Origin: Proteobacteria bacterium UBA7415
GTDB taxonomy: Bacteria > Pseudomonadota > Gammaproteobacteria > Arenicellales > Arenicellaceae
DNA length: 64,000 bases
NCBI GenBank assembly: GCA_002470515.1
Contig: DKML01000009.1
Location: forward strand, 1 to 64,000
Direction: 5' to 3'
The position numbers were made by a program, and so were the translations under genes. Positions within the stretch are counted from its first letter, which is position 1. Each line of letters starts with the position of its first letter. Shown here piece by piece: positions 53,774 to 63,517 of this stretch. The notes below the pieces were generated by a model. It saw nothing but the letters and a program-made list of their open reading frames with translations, did no database searches and had not been told where the DNA came from.

Positions 53774-55279
53774 ATGCCTACAAACGATCAAGCCCCTAGC
53801 CCAGAAAGCGCTAGTCAAGAAAATCCGATGCCGTTAGGTCTCGCCCTATTGCCAGTTCTAGTGTTGATTATTGCCCTCTCGTTTAATGTTTATGTCTATG
53901 GCAATGACGCGCTAGGTGGTTCTAGTCAGATGATTATTATTCTGGTGACTGGATTAACCGCTGCAATCGGTTTGTGGCGTGGGACGAGTTGGGCTGAACA
54001 GCAGGTCAGCGTCGTATCTACCATTGGCAATGCGATGCCCTCTATTTTAATTTTGTTACTGGTAGGCGCCTTGGCGAGTATTTGGCTGTTTTCAGGAACT
54101 GTCCCTATCCTGGTTTACTATGGAATAAAGCTGTTAAACCCGTCGATTTTTCTAGTGGCTACCTGTATCGCCTGTGCAATTACCTCTGTGGTGAGCGGTA
54201 GTTCTTGGTCTACGGCTGCCACCATTGGTGTTGCGATGGTAGGAGTGGGCCGCGCACTCGAAATTCCTGACGGAATGATTGGCGGCGCGATCATTTCTGG
54301 TTCTTACTTCGGTGACAAAATCTCCCCGCTTTCGGATACAACCAACTTAGCGGCGGCGGTTACAGAAACACCCTTGTTTACTCACATCCGCTACCTGTTT
54401 TACACAACCGGCCCGTCGTTCCTAATTACATTAGTCGTTTTTGCAGTGTTAGGTCTTAATATTGGCCGAGAAGGAGGCGATGTTGATGTGAGCGATACTC
54501 TTAGCGCGATCGAGGCTACCTTTAACATCACCGGTTGGTTATTACTACCACCCGTTATCGTATTAGGTTTAATTGTGAAAAAGGTTGAGGCAATTCCTGC
54601 TTTGTTCGTAGGTGTTGTTGTAGGTGCACTTTTTGTACTTCTCTTTCAACAAGAATTGTTACTATCGTTGATGACGGCCGACAAACCGTTTCAAGTTTAC
54701 ACATTGGTGATGGGAACCATGTTTGGGGGGATCAATATCGAAACCAGTGACGTCGCGCTGAACGAATTATTTAGTGCGGGGGGCATGCAAGGCATGCTGG
54801 GTACGGTTTGGTTGATTTTGTCGGCAATGTCGTTTGGTGGTGTGCTTGAAGCTACTGGAATGTTGGCGCGAATAATGCAGTCTGTTAAAGCCCTAGCGAC
54901 TAACTTTTTTAGTCTTGTCGCGTGTACGGCCGCCACCTGCTTGGTGACCAACGTGAGCACTTCAGATCAATATATTTCTGTTGCTATTCCTGGTCGAATG
55001 TTTGCTGGCCTGTATAAAGAGATGGGCTACGCCTCAGAAAATTTAAGTCGTACTTTAGAAGATACCGGTACGGTCACGTCGGTTTTAATCCCTTGGAATA
55101 CCTGCGGCGCTTATCACGCAGCGGTACTTGGGATAGCGACGTTTGACTATATTTACTATTGTTTCTTTAATCTTTTGAGTCCGATCATGACGCTATTGTT
55201 CGCGTACTTTATGATCAAGATTAGACGCACAGAAGAATTTGAAGAAACGGCGACAGGCGCTGGCTCTGTCTCGGCATAG
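53774..55279 (+). CDS. nhaC: NhaC-family Na+/H+ antiporter
   Basis: A 501-residue polytopic protein with about eleven to twelve helices. Typical NhaC segments are TSVVSGSSWSTAATIGVAMVGVG, GAIISGSYFGDKISPLSDTTNLA and VLIPWNTCGAYHAAVLG. It exchanges sodium for protons and fits a sodium-rich habitat. The chosen ATG has a weak ribosome binding site; a second ATG 18 codons on is possible. Confidence 0.9.
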   Translation: MPTNDQAPSPESASQENPMPLGLALLPVLVLIIALSFNVYVYGNDALGGSSQMIIILVTGLTAAIGLWRGTSWAEQQVSVVSTIGNAMPSILILLLVGALASIWLFSGTVPILVYYGIKLLNPSIFLVATCIACAITSVVSGSSWSTAATIGVAMVGVGRALEIPDGMIGGAIISGSYFGDKISPLSDTTNLAAAVTETPLFTHIRYLFYTTGPSFLITLVVFAVLGLNIGREGGDVDVSDTLSAIEATFNITGWLLLPPVIVLGLIVKKVEAIPALFVGVVVGALFVLLFQQELLLSLMTADKPFQVYTLVMGTMFGGINIETSDVALNELFSAGGMQGMLGTVWLILSAMSFGGVLEATGMLARIMQSVKALATNFFSLVACTAATCLVTNVSTSDQYISVAIPGRMFAGLYKEMGYASENLSRTLEDTGTVTSVLIPWNTCGAYHAAVLGIATFDYIYYCFFNLLSPIMTLLFAYFMIKIRRTEEFEETATGAGSVSA

Positions 55280-55409
55280 TTACTTTTTAGCTGTCTTCAA
55301 TTTAATAGCACTGAATTAAGTTGTTGTTATTTTAGTCGCCTTCAACCGGCGTGATGAAACATAACTGGGCCTTTCTCGGCCCAGTTTGAGATAACCCTTA
55401 GATTGTCTT

Positions 55410-56312
55410 ATGAAGAATCCAATATTGATCAATGGCACCCTTTTGCTTATCGCATTTATTTGGGGGTTCGGTTTTGTACCGCAACGAATGGGGTTGGAGT
55501 ACTTAGATGCGAATGCATTTAACGCCACACGGTTTGCGCTAGGGGCATTAACATTACTGCCCGTTCTATTGCTCCTAAAGTCTGTGACTAAGGCGGCCGC
55601 ATTTAACCTTCCCACGCTTATGCTCGGGGTTGGCTTGGGTTTTCTGCTTTTTGGTGGAGCGTACTTTCAGCAAACGAGTCTTGAGTACACAACGGTCGCT
55701 AATGTGGCATTCATTACCGGGCTATATGTGATCATCGTACCAACCATTGGCTATTTCTTAGGTCATCGGTATCGGGCAATCGTTTGGATAGGGGGCTTTA
55801 TAGCGATTGGCGGTTTGTATCTTATGACCGGTTCGAGTAGCGAAATTTCTTTGCGTGGAGACCTCTTAGCATTAGTAGGTGCGGTATTTTGGGCGCTGCA
55901 CATTTTAGCGTTGGCGCGTAAGGCCGGAGCACACAATCAGTTAGTTTTGGCGTTCTACCAATTTATGTTTTGCGCATTATTTAGCGCGGTGTTCTCTTTG
56001 CTGGCAGAGCCTAAGCTAATACCTGATAGTTTCGCTGCTTGGCAGTGGCCGCTCATTAATGGCGTTTTTGTAGTCGGGATCGCTTATACCTTACAAGTCT
56101 GGGTGATGGATCATGCCGAGCCGTTTTTAGCGAGTCTAATACTTGCGCTAGAAGCCGTTTTTGGTGCCTTAGCTGGGTATCTGGTTTTTTCCGAACGCTT
56201 GGTAGAAGCGGCAATGATGGGCGCAGTTATGATGTTGGTTGGTTGTATTCTTGCTCAGTTGCCAGGAAGCGAGACGTCTATCGAGGATAGTGTCGCAGCG
56301 GAGACAGATTAA
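55410..56312 (+). CDS. EamA/DMT-family exporter
   Basis: A 300-residue transporter with ten helices in two EamA repeats. The first repeat begins LLIAFIWGFGFVPQRMGLEYL and includes GGAYFQQTSLEYTTVANVAFI; the second includes SLILALEAVFGALAGYLVFSE. It resembles S-adenosylmethionine- or metabolite-type DMT carriers. It is followed by the ACC deaminase gene after 58 bases, and the two may be cotranscribed. Confidence 0.85.
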   Translation: MKNPILINGTLLLIAFIWGFGFVPQRMGLEYLDANAFNATRFALGALTLLPVLLLLKSVTKAAAFNLPTLMLGVGLGFLLFGGAYFQQTSLEYTTVANVAFITGLYVIIVPTIGYFLGHRYRAIVWIGGFIAIGGLYLMTGSSSEISLRGDLLALVGAVFWALHILALARKAGAHNQLVLAFYQFMFCALFSAVFSLLAEPKLIPDSFAAWQWPLINGVFVVGIAYTLQVWVMDHAEPFLASLILALEAVFGALAGYLVFSERLVEAAMMGAVMMLVGCILAQLPGSETSIEDSVAAETD

Positions 56313-56370
56313 AAGCAATCGACCGCGCGCTCTCCAGTTAATTCTCAGCTTGTTTTTATAGGTCATAGCT

Positions 56371-57387
56371 ATGAATCTCTCTAAATTTGAACGTTACCCA
56401 TTAACTTTTGGTCCGACCGCAATCGAACCTCTCCCGAGGCTTTCTGCGGCACTTGACGACAAAGTAGAAATCTTCGCTAAGCGCGATGACTGTAACTCTG
56501 GTCTTGCATTAGGTGGCAACAAGCTAAGAAAAATGGAATACCTAGTGCCGGATATCCTGGCGTCCGGCGCAGATACTTTGGTGTCGATAGGCGGAGTGCA
56601 ATCGAATCATACCCGTATGGTCGCGGCAGTCGCCGCCAAGCTCGGTTTAAAATGCAGCTTAGTTCAAGAGTCGTGGGTGCCACACGATGACGCCGTATAT
56701 GATCGTGTTGGCAATATTTTACTAACTCGATTGATGGGCGCCGAATCGCGCCTAGTTGATGAAGGTTTTGATATCGGTATTCGCACCAGTTGGGAGCAAG
56801 CTATCCAAGATGTGAAAGATGCAGGCGGAACGCCTTACGCGATCCCTGCTGGGGCCTCCATGCATAAATTGGGTGGGCTAGGATATGTTGGTTTTGCTGA
56901 GGAGGTTCGCGAACAGGAGCGTGATCTAGGATTCAGTTTTGATTACATCGTGGTCTGCGTGGTTACTGGATCAACTCAGGCCGGGATGATCGTTGGGTTT
57001 GCGGCTGATGATCGAGCTGATCGTGTGATTGGCATTGATGCCTCGGGTACGCTGGATCAAACGCGCGCGCAAGTACGTTCAATTGTAGACAGCACGGCCG
57101 ATTTAGTTGGATTGGGGCGAGCGGTAAGAGACGACGAAATAATTATCAATCCAGATTATGCGTATCCCGCTTATGGGGTACCTAGCAACGAGACCAATGA
57201 GGCTATTCGTTTAGCTGCTCGCACTGAAGCCATGATTACCGACCCTGTGTATGAGGGTAAATCGATGCAAGGGATGATCGACTTAGTTAAAAAAGACTTT
57301 TTCCCGACTGGCTCTAAAGTGCTGTACGCACACCTGGGCGGTGCTCCAGCGCTTAATGGGTACAGCTATACTTATCGCAACGGCTAG
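56371..57387 (+). CDS. acdS: 1-aminocyclopropane-1-carboxylate deaminase
   Basis: A 338-residue PLP enzyme, exactly the length of the Pseudomonas sp. ACP enzyme. The residues that define true ACC deaminase are all present at their canonical numbers: K51 (GGNKLRK), Y294, E295 (DPVYEGKSM) and L322 ([11 protein letters not shown]). D-cysteine desulfhydrases differ at these last sites. It splits ACC, the ethylene precursor, to 2-oxobutyrate and ammonia. In a marine bacterium it may serve for nitrogen or for algal association, which is inference. It also could use D-serine-like amino acids to a lesser degree. Confidence 0.93.
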   Translation: MNLSKFERYPLTFGPTAIEPLPRLSAALDDKVEIFAKRDDCNSGLALGGNKLRKMEYLVPDILASGADTLVSIGGVQSNHTRMVAAVAAKLGLKCSLVQESWVPHDDAVYDRVGNILLTRLMGAESRLVDEGFDIGIRTSWEQAIQDVKDAGGTPYAIPAGASMHKLGGLGYVGFAEEVREQERDLGFSFDYIVVCVVTGSTQAGMIVGFAADDRADRVIGIDASGTLDQTRAQVRSIVDSTADLVGLGRAVRDDEIIINPDYAYPAYGVPSNETNEAIRLAARTEAMITDPVYEGKSMQGMIDLVKKDFFPTGSKVLYAHLGGAPALNGYSYTYRNG

Positions 57388-57453
57388 GTCATCGTGGTTA
57401 GATATTAACAGCTAGGAAGTAATGACGAAGCCATAACGAATATGTACTCTAGT

Positions 57454-58167
57454 TTAATCGCTAGCGGGAACTTTTCTCGGCTTGCTCTTACGATGCTTCT
57501 TTTCAGTCCCAGCGCTGTCTATTTTGTCGCCTGACTTTGATTTTCTAACGCCAGCCTTGGCCTTTGTCGCATCATGAGAAGGGCCGCGACTTGAACCTTT
57601 CTTAGAGCCTTTGTACGGATTAATGTGCTTCCCGGCTCCTTTGCCAACAGGCTTGCTCGGCGAGTTACGACTACCTTCGTCCTCGTCGTCATCAGGTAGA
57701 TCAGTCGGTCGGTCTATCAAACCCATCATAAATGCGCGGATAATCTGGTTACCACATTCTCGATAATGTTTATGACCAGGCTTTCTGAACAATGCTGATA
57801 GTTCACCTTTGCTGATCTTACTGCCTCCACGACCTAGTACTTTGAGCATGCCTTCATCGCGCAACGCAAAAGCGATCCGCAATTTTTTTAGTATTTCGTT
57901 TTTGGTTAATCGTTCTGGCTGCGGCATAGGCACAGCGTTTTCTCGAAGACCTCGTCGGTCCGCTATTAAACCATCTAAGAACGCCGTGAGTTCAAGATCA
58001 GTCGTAGCCACAAAGTCATCTTCCTCTTCTTTAGCGATGCGTGCTCTAAAGCCAGTAGAGTCAACCTTGACCGCGTTAGTTGGATCAGTAGAAAACAGTG
58101 ACGCCGCATGAGAGTCTTTAAGTTTTAAAGCGAAGCGTAAGCGGCGCAGAATATCGTTATTATTCAT
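57454..58167 (-). CDS. DUF1456 (YehS-like) protein with basic C-terminal tail
   Basis: A 237-residue protein with two DUF1456 repeats (NDILRRLRFALKLKD at 4-18 and NEILKKLRIAFALRDE near 86-101), the second ending GNQIIRAFMMGL. The last ~85 residues are low-complexity, rich in Lys, Gly and Ser. YehS of E. coli is shorter and of unknown function; the tail suggests nucleic-acid binding. It starts nine bases after metW ends and so shares its transcript. Confidence 0.82.
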   Translation of the reverse strand: MNNNDILRRLRFALKLKDSHAASLFSTDPTNAVKVDSTGFRARIAKEEEDDFVATTDLELTAFLDGLIADRRGLRENAVPMPQPERLTKNEILKKLRIAFALRDEGMLKVLGRGGSKISKGELSALFRKPGHKHYRECGNQIIRAFMMGLIDRPTDLPDDDEDEGSRNSPSKPVGKGAGKHINPYKGSKKGSSRGPSHDATKAKAGVRKSKSGDKIDSAGTEKKHRKSKPRKVPASD

Positions 58168-58176
58168 TTTATTTTT

Positions 58177-58806
58177 TTAGGTTTTCCTCGAAAATTTTGT
58201 AAGGGCAATCTCGCCCAATAGGTTAGGTAATATCGATATTGGAGCTGAATCGGCATCATTGCTGTTCAATGCCGCAAACGTATCTACCTTTATACCAAGT
58301 TCTTCGCACAAGACTTTAAAATCTTTAATCGTGCAAAGGTGAATATTCGGAGTGTTATACCACTTATGCGGTAATTGTTTACTGACAGGCATTTGTCCGC
58401 CTAGCGCTATTTGTAAGCGATTACGCCAGTGGGCGAAATTTGGGAACGTCACAATGCCATGCTGGCCTACACGCAGCATCTCCTGAAGCAATAGGCGAGG
58501 ACGATGAACGGCCTGCAGCGTTAAAGATAAAACTACAAAATCAAATGAATTAGAATCGAAATCAGCCAAGCCTTGATCCAAATTGGTTTGAATAACGTTG
58601 ACGCCGCTTGCAACACAGTTCGCAATTTTTTCAGCGTCTAATTCTATGCCATAGCCCGTAACTTGTTTTTCCTGTTTCAGTGTCTTTAAAAAGTCTCCGT
58701 TGCCGCAGCCTAAATCGAGCACTCGTGAACCATCTGGAATCCAGCGCGCAATGGTATGCAGGTCGGAACGGCCATAAGGGTTTGACGTATTAGTGTTCGA
58801 TTTCAT
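58177..58806 (-). CDS. metW: Methionine biosynthesis protein MetW
   Basis: A 209-residue SAM-methyltransferase-fold protein: [15 protein letters not shown] binds the nucleotide, and [27 protein letters not shown] and [20 protein letters not shown] are MetW signatures. It works with MetX in homoserine acylation. Its ATG overlaps the metX stop (ATGA). Confidence 0.93.
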   Translation of the reverse strand: MKSNTNTSNPYGRSDLHTIARWIPDGSRVLDLGCGNGDFLKTLKQEKQVTGYGIELDAEKIANCVASGVNVIQTNLDQGLADFDSNSFDFVVLSLTLQAVHRPRLLLQEMLRVGQHGIVTFPNFAHWRNRLQIALGGQMPVSKQLPHKWYNTPNIHLCTIKDFKVLCEELGIKVDTFAALNSNDADSAPISILPNLLGEIALTKFSRKT

Positions 58807-59972
58807 GGGCTGATCGTCTCGGCTTCGCTCGCAACGCGGTCTATATAGGCGCTCAATACTCTCACATAGTCAGGTACATCCAACAAAAATGAGTCATGCC
58901 CATGAGGTGACTCTATTTCGGCATAACTCACGTCTAGACTGTTGTTTTGTAAAGCACGAACTATTTCCCTTGATCGTTCAACTGGAAAACGCCAATCGCT
59001 AGAAAAAGAGATAACGAGGAACTTGGCCTTGGCAACGGCAAGCGCTTGATTTAAGTCATCATTGGTTTTTGCAGCAGGGTCAAAGTAATCTAGCGCCTTA
59101 GTCATGAGCAAATAGGTGTTTGCATCAAAACGGTTGATGAACTGGTCGCCCTGGTAGCGTAAATAACTTTCAACTTCAAACTCAGTATCAAATCGATAAT
59201 CTAATTGTGTTTTGTCGCGCAGGTTCCGACCAAACTTACTGGCCATTTTGTCGTCAGACAAATAGGTGATATGACCCACCATGCGGGCCACTCTTAATCC
59301 GCGATGTGGGACCTTGTCTTGTTCAAAATAGCGTCCATCACAGTAGTCAGGATCAGTTCTGATGGCTTGTCTCGCTACTTCGTTAAAGGCAATGTTTTGC
59401 GCGCTGAGTTTGGCCGCCGCTGCGATAACAATAGCGTGCCTAAGCCGTTCAGGGTGCGTAATGCTCCATTCTAATACCTGCATGCCGCCAAGACTGCCGC
59501 CTATAACGGCGGCCCACTGTGAGATCTCTAAAGTGTCGGCTAGACGACGCTGAGACTCGACAAAGTCATTAACCGTTACAAACGGAAAATCAGGCCCATA
59601 AACCTTACCCGTTTGCGGATTTATTGAGGTAGGCCCGGCACTGCCTGAACATCCTCCTAGATTATTAGGAGAGACGACAAAAAACTTATTGGTGTCTATT
59701 GGTTTTCCGGGACCGACGATTTGATCCCACCATCCCGCAGTCTTAGGATCGTCTGAATGGAGTCCAGCCGCATGATGGTCTCCGGTTAGGGCGTGACACA
59801 GTAGTATGCCATTGCTGCGCGCCGCATTAAGTTCACCATAGGTTTCGTAAACCAGTTCATAGCTGTCGAGCACATCGCCACTTTCTAACTTCAGCGGCTT
59901 TGAAAACCGGGCTGTTTGCGGCGTTACTATGCCAAGCGTTGATGATAGGGGTTGTTGGGCTGACTGTGTCAT
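58803..59972 (-). CDS. metX: Homoserine O-acyltransferase
   Basis: A 389-residue alpha/beta hydrolase-fold acyltransferase for methionine synthesis. The nucleophile serine is in [12 protein letters not shown], and the catalytic His follows in [11 protein letters not shown], with the Asp just before. [11 protein letters not shown] and [17 protein letters not shown] are family signatures. Whether it uses acetyl- or succinyl-CoA cannot be read with certainty; MetW partnership is common for both. Second gene of the metXW pair, 49 bases after yggT. Confidence 0.93.
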   Translation of the reverse strand: MTQSAQQPLSSTLGIVTPQTARFSKPLKLESGDVLDSYELVYETYGELNAARSNGILLCHALTGDHHAAGLHSDDPKTAGWWDQIVGPGKPIDTNKFFVVSPNNLGGCSGSAGPTSINPQTGKVYGPDFPFVTVNDFVESQRRLADTLEISQWAAVIGGSLGGMQVLEWSITHPERLRHAIVIAAAAKLSAQNIAFNEVARQAIRTDPDYCDGRYFEQDKVPHRGLRVARMVGHITYLSDDKMASKFGRNLRDKTQLDYRFDTEFEVESYLRYQGDQFINRFDANTYLLMTKALDYFDPAAKTNDDLNQALAVAKAKFLVISFSSDWRFPVERSREIVRALQNNSLDVSYAEIESPHGHDSFLLDVPDYVRVLSAYIDRVASEAETISP

Positions 59973-60021
59973 TCGTTTGACTGGTTCTGAATTGAGCTAA
60001 AATGTAGTTAAATAAGTGCGA

Positions 60022-60579
60022 TTAAATAAATGGTGAAATGGGTGCTACCAGAAGAACTAAACTAAGGTTTAAAAACAGAATCACCAAAATTGGTGAGAGA
60101 TCAAAACCGCCTATATTTGGCAGTAGCCTCTGTGCAGGTGCCATCAAAGGGTGAGCAATTTGTTGTGCAACGGAAACGATCGGGTTGTAGGACCCTGATG
60201 CAATCCAGCTTGCAATAATCATGATAAAAACTGAGGCCATAAATATATGTATGCTAGAGCGTAAAACTTCACTTGCCCCGAATACTAGGATGTTGACGGC
60301 GGAGGGCATGCTGCTGACAACTGCGAACAGTGCAGCTACTTTAATTATTGCAACGATCAAAGCAAATACTAGCGTTGCCGTGTCTACCATGCCTATCGGC
60401 GGTAACAGCTTTCTTAAAGGAATAATGAAAGGGCTGGTTGTGCTGATAACAAACTGACCTACTGGATTCCGAAAGTCCGCGCGCACCCATTGCATCCAAA
60501 ACCGTACTAAAATAATGTATAGATAGAGCCCAATAATCGTGTCAATGATTAGTGTTGCTGCATTTGCGGCGTAGTTCAT
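60022..60579 (-). CDS. yggT: YggT family membrane protein
   Basis: A 185-residue protein with two YggT repeats, each with two membrane helices: YLYIILVRFWMQWVRAD with PFIIPLRKLLPPIG, and IMIIASWIASG with HPLMAPAQRLLPNIGGFDLSP. Role unknown, possibly in osmotic or turgor control. It lies between proC and metX in the standard order. Confidence 0.92.
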   Translation of the reverse strand: MNYAANAATLIIDTIIGLYLYIILVRFWMQWVRADFRNPVGQFVISTTSPFIIPLRKLLPPIGMVDTATLVFALIVAIIKVAALFAVVSSMPSAVNILVFGASEVLRSSIHIFMASVFIMIIASWIASGSYNPIVSVAQQIAHPLMAPAQRLLPNIGGFDLSPILVILFLNLSLVLLVAPISPFI

Positions 60580-60685
60580 AATGATCTCTTGAATAGGTTA
60601 AATCTTGTGATTGGGTGTTCTGGTCCAGGGATTATCGCCGGACGGTGTCGTTATTCATTTAAATAAAGTATTACTGTCTAAGCTC

Positions 60686-61549
60686 TTACTCAAGCTCATC
60701 CGCTATTTCAATAGCTCGTAAACGAGCGGCCTCAAAAGCTTGTTCAACAATGCCGTCTAAGTTTGAGGATGCAAATGAATTGACCGCCTGCTCAGTAGTC
60801 CCTTTTGGTGAGGTAATATCGCTTCTCAAGCGAGTGAGTGGCTTATCAGAAGCGGCCACTAATAATGCCGAGCCGCGCGCAGTTTGAACAGCGAGTATTT
60901 TTGCAGAGTCTTCATCTAGTCCTGCTTTAATAGCGGCCGCGATCATGCTCTCTAATAGCAACATGAAATAAGCTGGGCCACTACCCGAAAGCGCGGTGAC
61001 TGTATCGATGTCGCTTTCTGAATCTACCCAAATGCTGAGTCCTACAGTAGACATAATCGAGTCAGCAAGCTCTTTGTGAACGCTACTCGTATTGCTAGTA
61101 GCGAAGAGCCCTGTGGCGCCTTCACCTATTAAGGCTGGAGTATTGGGCATGGCGCGCACAATTGCTAGAGGCGCATCGACCCAAGCTTGAATAGACTTGG
61201 TTCTTACACCGGCTGCAAGCGATATTATTAGAGGTTTCTTAAGGCTAATGGTATCCAGATTAGCGATTACAGCTGTTTTAAAACCTTGTGGTTTAACAGC
61301 AATGATCAATACATCAACTGCTTCAATTAGTTGCTCTGCAGAGGCGAATGCGGTTATTCCAAACGCCGCACATAATGCTTCGTTCTTAGCTGCGTTACGG
61401 TCGTGTACAAAGATCTGGTTCGGCGAAAATACTCCACTTTTTTTGGAGAATTGGGTTGCGCCAAGGGACGTTTCGCCAACCAGTCCACCGATTATCGCCG
61501 AACTCATATTGCCGCCACCTAAAAAACCGATTTTTATCTCTGAATTCAT
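60686..61549 (-). CDS. proC: Pyrroline-5-carboxylate reductase
   Basis: A 287-residue NAD(P)H enzyme catalysing the last step of proline synthesis. IGFLGGGNMSSAIIGGL binds the nucleotide, VRAMPNTPALIGEGATGLF and TVTALSGSGPAYFMLLLESM are signatures, with DITSPKGTTEQAVNSF at the C-terminus. It begins 33 bases after yggS ends. Confidence 0.95.
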   Translation of the reverse strand: MNSEIKIGFLGGGNMSSAIIGGLVGETSLGATQFSKKSGVFSPNQIFVHDRNAAKNEALCAAFGITAFASAEQLIEAVDVLIIAVKPQGFKTAVIANLDTISLKKPLIISLAAGVRTKSIQAWVDAPLAIVRAMPNTPALIGEGATGLFATSNTSSVHKELADSIMSTVGLSIWVDSESDIDTVTALSGSGPAYFMLLLESMIAAAIKAGLDEDSAKILAVQTARGSALLVAASDKPLTRLRSDITSPKGTTEQAVNSFASSNLDGIVEQAFEAARLRAIEIADELE

Positions 61550-61582
61550 GCTGCTAAGTGTAACTTAGTTTCGGGCCTTTGA

Positions 61583-62332
61583 TTAGCTCGCAGGGCGAGC
61601 ACCAAATAAATCGGTTCCTATTCTAATCATCGTGCTTCCTTCTGCAATGGCAGCTTCTAAGTCATTTGACATGCCCATAGAGAGAGAGTCCATCTGCAAA
61701 CCAAACTCTTGGTTAGTGTCTTCGAGTAAGCTGCGCGCCGTTGCAAATATCTTTCGTTGTTCTAAGGCGCTGTCTCGAGGGGCAGGGATTAGCATAAAGC
61801 CACGACAATCAATGTTACTAAAGCCCTGAATAGATTCTAGGGTAGGGCGTATGCTCTGTGCCGTAATTCCGGCCTTAGTGTCTTCGTTATCAAGGTTTAT
61901 CTGCAGTAGGATGTTTAACTTAGGCAAAACTTCTGTGGATGTAAATTGCTCGGCTAAGCGGCGTGCAATTTTTTGTCTGTCCACGCTATGAACCCAATCA
62001 AAATTGCGTGCGATCAATGCCGTTTTATTAGATTGGATTGCACCAATGAAATGCCAATTAACAGAAAACCCTGTTAGCTCTTCCTTTTTATCGAGGGCTT
62101 CTTGTAGGTAATTCTCGCCGAGATCGGATAAGCCGTTTTGGCAGAATGCTTTAAGTAGCTCGGCTGTTTGCTTCTTGCTTGCTCCAATCAGTCGCACAGA
62201 ATCGGGCGTACGACCGGCGCATTGTTCGGCTTGAGCGATTCTGTGGCGAACCTGTTGCAGACGGTCTGCGGCGTACTGAAGATTTTGCATTCGCTGTGAA
62301 TTCGGTAAATTGTGAGTATACTTACGAGACAT
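61583..62332 (-). CDS. yggS: YggS family PLP homeostasis protein
   Basis: A 249-residue PLP-binding TIM-barrel protein that helps keep the PLP pool balanced. LIGASKKQTAELLKAF carries the PLP Lys, and LGENYLQEALDK, NWHFIGAIQSNKTALI and LSMGMSNDLEAAIAEGSTMIRIGTDLFGAR are diagnostic. The ATG at 62332 adds a 14-residue lead not seen in homologs; the ATG at 62290 is a plausible alternative. First gene of the minus-strand unit, divergent from pilT. Confidence 0.93.
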   Translation of the reverse strand: MSRKYTHNLPNSQRMQNLQYAADRLQQVRHRIAQAEQCAGRTPDSVRLIGASKKQTAELLKAFCQNGLSDLGENYLQEALDKKEELTGFSVNWHFIGAIQSNKTALIARNFDWVHSVDRQKIARRLAEQFTSTEVLPKLNILLQINLDNEDTKAGITAQSIRPTLESIQGFSNIDCRGFMLIPAPRDSALEQRKIFATARSLLEDTNQEFGLQMDSLSMGMSNDLEAAIAEGSTMIRIGTDLFGARPAS

Positions 62333-62460
62333 CGATCAATAAAGTGGCCCTAAACGTCTACCTAGTAATTGTAGCGGCTATGAGTAGCTACTGAGTAGAT
62401 TCTTCCCAATTTATAACTAGATTCTTTTAATTGAGAGTCTTAACCAGATACAGTCTCGCT

Positions 62461-63498
62461 ATGGATGTCGCCGAACTACTTGCGTTTAGTGCCAAAAACA
62501 AAGCCTCTGACTTACACCTCTCGTCGGGCCAGCCTCCAATCATCCGCGTGGACGGCGACATAAAGCGCATTAACTTGCCTGAGATTGATGCTGAGACCGT
62601 GCTAAAAATGATTTACGACATCATGAATGATGCGCAGCGAAAAACTTACGAAGAGAGACTTGAAGTGGATTTCTCTTTTGATATTCCAAGTGTCGCACGA
62701 TTCAGGGTCAACGCATTTAATCAAGACCGCGGCCCTGCGGCCGTGTTTCGAACTATTCCGTCGGTGGTCCTGAGCCTAGATGAGCTAATGGCGCCTTCGG
62801 TGTTTCGAGAAATATGCATGAAACCAAGAGGGCTTGTTTTGGTGACCGGGCCAACGGGTTCAGGTAAATCTACGACCTTAGCGGGGATGATTGACTATAT
62901 TAACGAGAGACAGCACTCTCATATCCTTACCATTGAAGACCCTATCGAATTTGTACATCAGAGCAAGAGGTGTTTGATCAACCAGCGAGAACTGCATAAA
63001 GATACACACAGTTTTGATGCTGCTTTGCGTTCGGCTCTACGTGAAGACCCAGATATTATCTTGGTCGGCGAGCTGCGTGACTTAGAAACAATTCGTCTCG
63101 CTATGACGGCGGCGGAGACCGGACATTTAGTATTCGCCACGTTGCATACAAGTTCCGCGCCTAAAACGATTGACCGTATTGTAGACGTGTTCCCTGGCGA
63201 CGAAAAATCGATGGCGCGTTCGATGTTGTCGGAGTCACTTCAGGCCGTTATAACTCAAACGCTTTTAAAACGTGTTGGCGGTGGGCGTGTAGCGGCACAC
63301 GAAATAATGCTGGGTTCATCGGCGATTCGAAACTTGATTCGTGAAGATAAAGTGGCGCAAATGTATTCAATGATCCAAACGGGTCAAAGCGAAGGCATGC
63401 AAACGCTTGATCAGTGCTTGGAAAGCTTGGTTCGACAACGTCAGATCACCCCAGGTGATGCTCGCCTTCGAGCGGTCGAGAAATCTAAGTTCGCATAG
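62461..63498 (+). CDS. pilT: Type IV pilus retraction ATPase PilT
   Basis: A 345-residue hexameric ATPase that depolymerises pili. From the ATG at 62461 it begins MDVAELLAFSAKNKASDLHL, the family's start; the open frame reaches a TTG at 62431. Walker A is GPTGSGKST, Walker B is ILVGELRDLETI, the His box is GHLVFATLHTSSA, and the retraction motif AIRNLIRE is present near the C-terminus. It is followed by pilU after 19 bases. Confidence 0.95.
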   Translation: MDVAELLAFSAKNKASDLHLSSGQPPIIRVDGDIKRINLPEIDAETVLKMIYDIMNDAQRKTYEERLEVDFSFDIPSVARFRVNAFNQDRGPAAVFRTIPSVVLSLDELMAPSVFREICMKPRGLVLVTGPTGSGKSTTLAGMIDYINERQHSHILTIEDPIEFVHQSKRCLINQRELHKDTHSFDAALRSALREDPDIILVGELRDLETIRLAMTAAETGHLVFATLHTSSAPKTIDRIVDVFPGDEKSMARSMLSESLQAVITQTLLKRVGGGRVAAHEIMLGSSAIRNLIREDKVAQMYSMIQTGQSEGMQTLDQCLESLVRQRQITPGDARLRAVEKSKFA

Positions 63499-63517
63499 CG
63501 AGATCAGCAGAAAGTAT

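Noticed and set aside
53511-53837. 108-codon frame in the TonB receptor/NhaC spacer
   Set aside because: It overlaps the antiporter start, has atypical composition rich in Cys, and no known homology.
56371-57387. Calling this gene D-cysteine desulfhydrase
   Set aside because: E295 and L322 match ACC deaminase; desulfhydrases carry other residues at these sites.
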